Shown here: positions 7,070 to 11,252 of the stretch, one piece after another | Numbering within the stretch: the stretch's first letter is position 1 | Layout: each line of letters opens with the position of its first letter | DNA from: Bacteroidaceae bacterium | Lineage (GTDB): Bacteria > Bacteroidota > Bacteroidia > Bacteroidales > Bacteroidaceae | Assembly: GCA_016292545.1 (NCBI GenBank) | Contig: JAEDIG010000077.1 | Span: 1-11,252, forward strand | Direction of reading: 5' to 3' | DNA length: 11,252 nucleotides | The notes under the pieces: model-generated | Told to the model about the DNA's origin: nothing | The model's input: only the letters and a program-made list of their open reading frames with translations | Databases searched by the model: none | Program-made: the position numbers and the translations under genes

Positions 7070-7561
7070 TTATCTGGTGAATCTGAACACTGTCCTTATC
7101 TTGGACAATGACTTGCTGATGTGCTTGTTCACGGCCGACGGGCTTATTCCGAGTGCATCGGCTGTCTGGCGGTAGGTCATGTCCTCGTCGTAGTGCATCC
7201 TCAGGATGCGGCGGTCCTGTTCTGTCAGCTGTTCGCTGATGGCTTGTTTGAGTTCGTCCATCAGTTCTTCGTGCTCCATTTCGTGCTGGCGGCTTTGCTC
7301 CACGAGCTGGTCTTCCTGGAGTTCTGCGGTGAGCATCCTTTCCCTCACGATGGATATGCTCTGGTTGCGGGTGGCGGCCAGCAGGTAGCCCCTGATGCTG
7401 GCAGGGTTGATGTCCGGCTGTTGTTTCCACAGCTGTGCGAACACGTGCCCCACCGCGTCACGCGAGTCCTCCCGGTTCTCCGTGATGGAATAGGCCATCC
7501 GGTACATGTCCGGGTAGTGGGTCTTGTATATCAGCTCAAAATGTTTCAGACTGTAGTCCAT
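7070..7561 (-). CDS. ECF-type RNA polymerase sigma factor
   Basis: The 163-residue product has region 2 at about residues 8-75 (IYKTHYPDMYRMAYSITENRE, then VGHVFAQLWKQ) and region 4 at about 105-158. The helix-turn-helix lies at 129-151 (MTYRQTADALGISPSAVNKH). Length and lack of regions 1 and 3 place it in the ECF group of Bacteroidota. An in-frame ATG exists at 7609, but it lies inside the 40-bp element, upstream of its GTCTTATAG block. The ATG at 7561, giving MDYSLKHFELIYKTHYP, is the credible start. It heads the operon with the membrane partner, the small ORF and GLPGLI B. The same element precedes GLPGLI A, which suggests autoregulation plus one target unit. Confidence 0.9.
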   Translation of the reverse strand: MDYSLKHFELIYKTHYPDMYRMAYSITENREDSRDAVGHVFAQLWKQQPDINPASIRGYLLAATRNQSISIVRERMLTAELQEDQLVEQSRQHEMEHEELMDELKQAISEQLTEQDRRILRMHYDEDMTYRQTADALGISPSAVNKHISKSLSKIRTVFRFTR

Positions 7562-7580
7562 AGCGATGATTCTGTGTTGT

Positions 7581-7620
7581 CTCTGCCTATAAGACGCGGA
7601 AATCGGCAAACCAAATACCC
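7581..7620 (-). promoter_or_regulatory. Copy B of the shared 40-bp element, putative autoregulated ECF promoter
   Basis: On the minus strand this carries GGGTATT, GGTTTGCCGATTTC and GCGTCTTATAG, ending 20 bases before the sigma ATG at 7561. It differs from copy A at only three of 40 positions. A-rich DNA lies upstream in both (here 7631-7649), which could serve as an UP-like tract. The repeat is seen; ECF promoter activity is inferred from gene context. Confidence 0.58.
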
Positions 7621-7674
7621 CTGTGCATCATTTTTTTCCCCTTTTTTTTATGGTAGCGGCAAAAACAGGTCGTT

Positions 7675-7744
7675 GTTCAGCCAAAGAAGAGGCGTGTTCT
7701 GCCCCTCCAGGGCGCAGAACACGCTCACCTTTCTTTGGCTGAAC
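7675..7744. terminator. Long nested hairpin between the thioredoxin-like gene and the ECF promoter
   Basis: The outer arms GTTCAGCCAAAGAA (7675-7688) and TTCTTTGGCTGAAC (7731-7744) are perfectly complementary. Inside them, GCGTGTTCTGC (7692-7702) and GCAGAACACGC (7714-7724) are perfectly complementary, and CCC/GGG closes a TCCA loop. The hairpin begins 6 bases after the TAA of the thioredoxin-like gene, so it probably ends that transcript or protects its 3' end. On the minus strand the first T5 run lies about 10 bases past the stem, so it is not a textbook intrinsic terminator. Confidence 0.5.
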
Positions 7745-7749
7745 GGCAG

Positions 7750-9513
7750 TTATGGACGCTGGGAAGAGAGAGCCTCCTCAATTTTTTCTTTCAGCGGGTC
7801 GATTCCGCCAAAGCCCGTCTGCTCGTAGAAGAGCTTGCTCTGGCTGTCGTAGATGTAGTACTGCGGAATCCCGTCGAGGTTGGGGATGGCCTTCCAGATG
7901 GCATCGGGCAGACGGTAGTGGATGCCCGGCATGGAGGCTATCTGTTTGGTCCACTGGTTGGCGGGACTGCTTTCGTTGGTGACATAAACGAAGCGTATGG
8001 GGCGGCCTGCCCATTGAGACTTCAGCGGCTCCATGGCCTTGATGCCGCTCATGCAGGGGCCGCACCATGTGGCCCACAGGTCGAAGAACAGCACCACTCC
8101 GGGATTCTCCCGCACCACCGTGGCGATGAATTCCTCGCCCGTGCAGTCGGGGGCGTCCATCACCTTCACCTCGGCAGCTGCCTCGCGGAGCCGCTCTATG
8201 GCATGGCGCGTGGAGTCGTTCGTCGCCCGCAGCTCCTTCCTGTAGATGGGGGGAATCGTGTCGAAGGCTGCTTCCGGCACGGCTTCCATGCCTCGTATGC
8301 GCTTGGCCAGGTTCATGGCGCGGGCATAGTCTTCCATCCATTCTGTCACCACGCCCCCGATATGGTTGGCATGGGCATAGTCCAGATAAGTGGCATCGCC
8401 CACCAGATAGAACGAGCGTCCGTCCTTCAGCAAGGCCAGGTCGGCGGCATGGCTGTCCTGCAGGGTGGCAGCACCTTCCTTCACATCATCCATATAGCGC
8501 ATCAAATATCGCGATTCTGCCCACAGCCGCCCGTAGTCCTTCTGTCTGCGCGAATAGGCCTTGTTTTTCTCTATCTGCTGCACCTTGCCCTGCAATGCTT
8601 CCCAAAGGGAGTCGGCCGGCGTGTTGTAGAAGGTGTTGTGGTAAATCCATCTTTCGTCAAAGGTCACCTGCTGAAGGTCGGCCAGCGGTCCCTCAAACTG
8701 GATGATCCTTTCGGTGGGGAGGGGCTTCTTGTAGATTTTTGCGCAGGAGCCTATGCTTGCCGTTTCGTCCACATGGATGGCGGTCTCATAGCCAGGAACC
8801 ATAAGCACACTGAACTGCTGGAACGGATAGGGGGCTGCCACTACGGCCAGATAGGTGCTGCTGGCTTCAATCTCGTAGCTGTTTTCCGTAAAACCGAGAA
8901 ACCTGTCGTCCGAAAAACGGTTGTTCAGTCCGAACATCACTGTGTTTTCCCGAGTCTTTGTGCCGTCGTGCCTATACATGTCAAGGGTGTACCGTGCTTT
9001 CCCGTATTGGGGCGTGATGGGTTGCAGGGGCTCGTCCTTGGCATAGGGGTAAGGCTTGGGTTTGCCCAGAGCAAACGGATAATGCTTGCCGTCCAGACGG
9101 ATGCCCTGCGTATTGAAACCTGACTTCTCAAACTCCACGAAATCGAATGCCTTCACCTTAGCGTCGAGGGGGTCGAACTCTGCGCTCACGGAGTCGTACT
9201 CCCATGTGTAGTGTTTCGAGGGGTCGAGCGCTTCCCTACTCAACACCTGCCCTTTGGCGCGCTTGAATACGGTGGCTTTGGTCATGCGATAGGTCTTACC
9301 TTCGCTGTCAAGGTGGGAATCTGCCGACAGACTCCATGTGCCGCCAGAGAACACTTTGAATCCTATCGTGGTGGCCTGCTTGCCCAGCACCACGGTACAG
9401 GGACGGAACGAGGCTCCACCGCTGTTGAATGCAGGTCGGTCCACTACCTTGTCCTTGGCCAAGGCAGCAGAGGATGCCATTATTGCGATGGCGAACAAAA
9501 AGATTTGTTTCAT
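7750..9513 (-). CDS. Exported protein with a C-terminal TlpA/ResA-like thioredoxin domain
   Basis: The 587-residue product starts MKQIFLFAIAIMASSAALA, a signal peptide of about 19 residues cut before KDK. The start at 9513 is preferred because upstream in-frame codons overlap the predicted promoter and would bury the signal peptide. The C-terminal 130 residues or so form a thioredoxin-like domain: VVLFFDLWATWCGPC places the redox pair at C484 and C487 (WCGPC 483-487), and the IPQYYIYD stretch supplies the cis-proline region. The first 450 residues are beta-rich and then helical, with no domain I can name; this long N-terminal part is typical of periplasmic thioredoxin-like proteins of Bacteroidota. 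A thiol-disulfide exchange role in the periplasm is inferred. The gene has its own housekeeping-type promoter and a strong 3' hairpin, so it is probably separate from the ECF operon. Confidence 0.87.
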   Translation of the reverse strand: MKQIFLFAIAIMASSAALAKDKVVDRPAFNSGGASFRPCTVVLGKQATTIGFKVFSGGTWSLSADSHLDSEGKTYRMTKATVFKRAKGQVLSREALDPSKHYTWEYDSVSAEFDPLDAKVKAFDFVEFEKSGFNTQGIRLDGKHYPFALGKPKPYPYAKDEPLQPITPQYGKARYTLDMYRHDGTKTRENTVMFGLNNRFSDDRFLGFTENSYEIEASSTYLAVVAAPYPFQQFSVLMVPGYETAIHVDETASIGSCAKIYKKPLPTERIIQFEGPLADLQQVTFDERWIYHNTFYNTPADSLWEALQGKVQQIEKNKAYSRRQKDYGRLWAESRYLMRYMDDVKEGAATLQDSHAADLALLKDGRSFYLVGDATYLDYAHANHIGGVVTEWMEDYARAMNLAKRIRGMEAVPEAAFDTIPPIYRKELRATNDSTRHAIERLREAAAEVKVMDAPDCTGEEFIATVVRENPGVVLFFDLWATWCGPCMSGIKAMEPLKSQWAGRPIRFVYVTNESSPANQWTKQIASMPGIHYRLPDAIWKAIPNLDGIPQYYIYDSQSKLFYEQTGFGGIDPLKEKIEEALSSQRP

Positions 9514-9544
9514 TTTATCTGTTTTTTTTATTGATCTCCAGAGG

Positions 9545-9576
9545 CAAAGATAGCTCGTTTTGTCGGAACGCACAAG
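9545..9576 (-). promoter_or_regulatory. Housekeeping-type promoter for the thioredoxin-like gene
   Basis: On the minus strand CTTG (9573-9576) and TATCTTTG (9545-9552) match the -33 TTTG (three of four) and -7 TAnnTTTG elements with a 20-base spacer. The predicted transcript start is about 25 bases before the ATG at 9513. A 9-bp hairpin (9581-9607) lies immediately upstream. Confidence 0.5.
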
Positions 9577-9580
9577 CATT

Positions 9581-9607
9581 CGGCATACAAATTCTCCATG
9601 CATGCCG
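9581..9607. repeat. 9-bp inverted repeat directly upstream of the thioredoxin-like promoter
   Basis: CGGCATACA (9581-9589) and TGCATGCCG (9599-9607) pair over 9 bp with one G.T wobble around a 9-base loop. It lies about 70 bases past the stop of the ATPase gene and 5 bases upstream of the -33 element. It could end the ATPase transcript or bind a regulator; no T run follows. Confidence 0.4.
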
Positions 9608-9672
9608 TGTTTTAACGTTTTTTCTTCGAATTTATAAGCTCCCCCCGCTAAGCAAGATTCCCGGTGCAGCAA

Positions 9673-10965
9673 TCATGCCATCCATCCGCTGAGGGCGTAC
9701 AGAGGTACGTTTTCCATCCAGTCTTGGTCAACGTATGGGCATAAGGATAGGCGCAAGCCTTTTATGCCGTCGTTATCCTTGACGAATTGTGCCAGCGACT
9801 TCGAACGTACATTTGTTGACGCTTTAACTTCAATCGGGACAATCCTTCCTTTATGTTGGATGATAAAGTCTATTTCGGCTGGGGTGCGGTCGTTGCTCCA
9901 ATAATAGGGTGTGGAGCCCATCGATATCAATTCCTGCGCTACAAACTGTTCGCTGAATGCTCCTTTGAATTCCGTAAATACCGTGTTGTTAACGAGCATA
10001 TCTGCTGCCTGTGTGTCAGCCATACATCCCAACAGGCCACAATCTAGCATGAATATCTTGAAGGCATCGGGTGAAGCATAGAACTTCAGTGGCATTCGGG
10101 CCTCACTTATTCTGGGCACCCTGTGTACAATACCGGCATCTACAAGCCATTGTATGGCAAGTTCAAAGTCGGCGGCTCGTGCCCCTTTCCTGACAGCTCC
10201 ATAAATGAATTTCTTGTTTTCCTTGGCCAGTTGTGAGGGTAACGCAGCAAGCACCTGGCCAATCCGTATTGACTCTCTTTCAGTGGTATGTTTGGAGATG
10301 TCACGGCGATATGCCTCTAAAATAGCCTGCTGTTCCCTTCTCACTTCTTGTAAGTGGCCGTGTTCTATATATTTTGACACTATGTTAGGCATGCCTCCCA
10401 CATAGTGATACTGTCGCAGCAGATGCTCCAGCTTGTCCTTCATCAATTCGATGACCTTCCACTCGCGTGAGCAGATGATATCGTTCAGATCGCTCATTCC
10501 CATTGCATTGAGGAACTCTGAGAAACTCATGGGATACATGTTCAGGATGTCTACTTTTCCCACGGGGAATGATTCGCCTCGTCTTAGCGTGACACCAAGA
10601 AGAGAACCAGCCGCCATTACATGGCATCCTGGAATTTTCTCGTTGAAATATTTTAATGAATGGAGTCCGCGCTGCGCTTCCTGTATCTCATCAAGGATGA
10701 CAAGGGTCTTGCCAGGCACTACCTTCACTCCTGTGATGACCTGAATGGACAGTAGAATGCGGTCCATATCGTAATCTGGCATGAACATTTCTTTTGCTCT
10801 TGGCTCGTCATCGCAGTTTATGTATGCCACATGCTCATATTCTTGATTCCCAAAATGACGCATTATCCAGGTCTTTCCCACCTGTCGGGCTCCTAAAATT
10901 ATAAGTGGTTTTCGGTCCTGTCTGTTTTTCCAATTGGCTAATTCTCTGTAAATCTGTCTGTACAT
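9673..10965 (-). CDS. AAA family ATPase with C-terminal DUF4143 domain
   Basis: The 430-residue product (start MYRQIYRELANWKNRQDRKP) has Walker A GARQVGKT at residues 25-32 and Walker B LVILDE at 88-93, the AAA_14 arrangement. The C-terminal DUF4143 region includes AEIDFII and IVPIEVKAS, giving D366, E379 and K381, the spacing of a PD-(D/E)XK-like nuclease fold. The ATG at 10965 is chosen over an in-frame ATG at 11022, because the latter lies upstream of the predicted -7 element. This family is abundant and often multicopy in Bacteroidota and archaea; its role is not settled, and defence or mobile-DNA functions are only suggestions. It lies between a tRNA-Asp and the thioredoxin-like gene, looks more AT-rich than the ECF locus, and may be accessory. 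Confidence 0.88.
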   Translation of the reverse strand: MYRQIYRELANWKNRQDRKPLIILGARQVGKTWIMRHFGNQEYEHVAYINCDDEPRAKEMFMPDYDMDRILLSIQVITGVKVVPGKTLVILDEIQEAQRGLHSLKYFNEKIPGCHVMAAGSLLGVTLRRGESFPVGKVDILNMYPMSFSEFLNAMGMSDLNDIICSREWKVIELMKDKLEHLLRQYHYVGGMPNIVSKYIEHGHLQEVRREQQAILEAYRRDISKHTTERESIRIGQVLAALPSQLAKENKKFIYGAVRKGARAADFELAIQWLVDAGIVHRVPRISEARMPLKFYASPDAFKIFMLDCGLLGCMADTQAADMLVNNTVFTEFKGAFSEQFVAQELISMGSTPYYWSNDRTPAEIDFIIQHKGRIVPIEVKASTNVRSKSLAQFVKDNDGIKGLRLSLCPYVDQDWMENVPLYALSGWMA

Positions 10966-10991
10966 AGTGCTTTTTGTCTTGATTTCAGATG

Positions 10992-11023
10992 CAAAATTAC
11001 ATTTTTTCGATGATATGTACAAT
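10992..11023 (-). promoter_or_regulatory. Housekeeping-type promoter for the AAA ATPase
   Basis: On the minus strand ATTG (11020-11023) and TAATTTTG (10992-10999) match the -33 and -7 elements with a 20-base spacer. The transcript would start about 20 bases before the ATG at 10965. The spacer contains the first of three phased TCG-A-tract motifs, which suggests the promoter is controlled. Confidence 0.55.
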
Positions 11024-11080
11024 AAAACATCACACTTTTTCGACGTTACGATATGTTAAAACCCACACTTTTTCGATGAT
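10998..11080. repeat. Three phased copies of a CACACTTTTTCGA-type motif, 33-bp period
   Basis: On the plus strand TACATTTTTTCGA, CACACTTTTTCGA and CACACTTTTTCGA end at 11010, 11043 and 11076, an exact 33-bp spacing twice (about three helical turns). The first and third continue as TGATA. The two complete 33-bp units (11008-11040 and 11041-11073) are identical at 21 positions. The first copy lies inside the ATPase promoter spacer. The array is too short and too uneven for CRISPR; an operator array is the likely reading. Confidence 0.6.
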
Positions 11081-11160
11081 AAGGTGACTTGCTGTCATTC
11101 TGTGGGGTGATGGAGGAAACACAGGATGTAATTGGCTGGAATGTGCAGGGGAGCATAAAC

Positions 11161-11191
11161 AAAAAAAGAGAAACCCGTTTGGGCTTCTCTC
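11161..11191 (-). terminator. Intrinsic terminator of the tRNA-Asp transcript
   Basis: On the minus strand GAGAAGCCC-AAAC-GGGTTTCTC (arms 11181-11189 and 11168-11176) makes a 9-bp stem with one G.T wobble, followed at once by seven T (11161-11167). It starts about 10 bases after the tRNA 3' end. This is a standard Rho-independent terminator. Confidence 0.85.
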
Positions 11192-11199
11192 TTGCGGTG

Positions 11200-11252
11200 C
11201 GGTGCGTACGGGACTCGAACCCGTGACCCCATGCGTGACAGGCATGTATTCT
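11200..11252 (-). tRNA. tRNA-Asp (GTC), 3' part, cut by the window edge
   Basis: On the minus strand the anticodon arm is CATGC-CTGTCAC-GCATG, which places GTC in a 7-base loop and so reads Asp codons. The T arm is ACGGG-TTCGAGT-CCCGT, and ACGCACC forms the 3' acceptor strand. The discriminator is G, as expected for tRNA-Asp. CCA is not encoded. The D arm and 5' acceptor strand lie beyond position 11252. The acceptor's last bases sit in a short GGTGC GGTGC direct duplication (11196-11205, plus strand). Confidence 0.92.

Noticed and set aside
7562..7609. Longer sigma-factor start at 7609
   Set aside because: This ATG lies inside the 40-bp element, before the GTCTTATAG block, so it would precede the likely transcript start. 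The added residues do not match sigma region 2.
7735..9123. Open frame of 462 codons on the plus strand
   Set aside because: It is antisense to the thioredoxin-like gene, whose WCGPC motif and signal peptide fix the true strand.
11001..11080. Phased repeats as a short CRISPR array
   Set aside because: Only about 13 bases are conserved per unit, the 'spacers' are similar to each other and overlap a promoter, and no cas gene is present.
11030..11245. Minus-strand open frame of 71 codons upstream of the ATPase
   Set aside because: It runs through the tRNA-Asp, its terminator and the phased repeats, so it is not a protein gene.

Overview
The window looks like chromosomal DNA of a Bacteroidota member, most likely Bacteroidales (Prevotella- or Bacteroides-like). 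The grounds are two GLPGLI-family proteins, an outer-membrane receptor of the CarboxypepD_reg/plug/barrel type, an ECF sigma factor with a single-pass membrane partner, and several promoters of the TTTG / TAnnTTTG form used by the Bacteroidota housekeeping sigma factor. The genus is an inference.

Layout. Positions 1-180 hold a strong hairpin of unknown role and then a housekeeping-type promoter. Positions 262-977 (+) hold a two-gene MNT nucleotidyltransferase / HEPN module joined by an ATGA overlap. Everything from 1035 to the right edge that I accept as a gene is on the minus strand. In transcription order, right to left: the 3' part of a tRNA-Asp with a terminator (11161-11252); an AAA ATPase/DUF4143 protein whose promoter carries three motifs at exact 33-bp spacing; a secreted TlpA-like thioredoxin-domain protein (7750-9513); a long nested hairpin (7675-7744); and the ECF locus. 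The ECF locus contains an ECF sigma factor (7070-7561), a membrane protein that is probably its anti-sigma partner (5953-7020), a 53-codon ORF coupled to it by an ATGA overlap (5795-5956), GLPGLI protein B (4936-5790), GLPGLI protein A (3834-4772), a relict GLPGLI tail, and a 908-residue outer-membrane receptor (1035-3761).

How it may work. A 40-bp element with 37 identities lies just upstream of both the sigma gene and the GLPGLI A-receptor pair, on the same strand. The simplest reading is an ECF-dependent promoter. The sigma factor would then drive its own operon (sigma, membrane partner, small ORF, GLPGLI B) and a second unit (GLPGLI A, receptor). This would be a small cell-surface regulon whose input signal and transported or assembled product are unknown. 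The neighbouring thioredoxin-like protein has its own housekeeping-type promoter and may be unrelated.

The two flanking genes that most resemble accessory DNA (MNT/HEPN and the DUF4143 ATPase) look more AT-rich by eye than the GC-rich core. The parts most worth a second look are the shared 40-bp element, the coupled 53-residue ORF, the GLPGLI tail relict in front of the receptor, and the 33-bp-phased motif at the ATPase promoter. No stretch over 300 bases lacks a gene.
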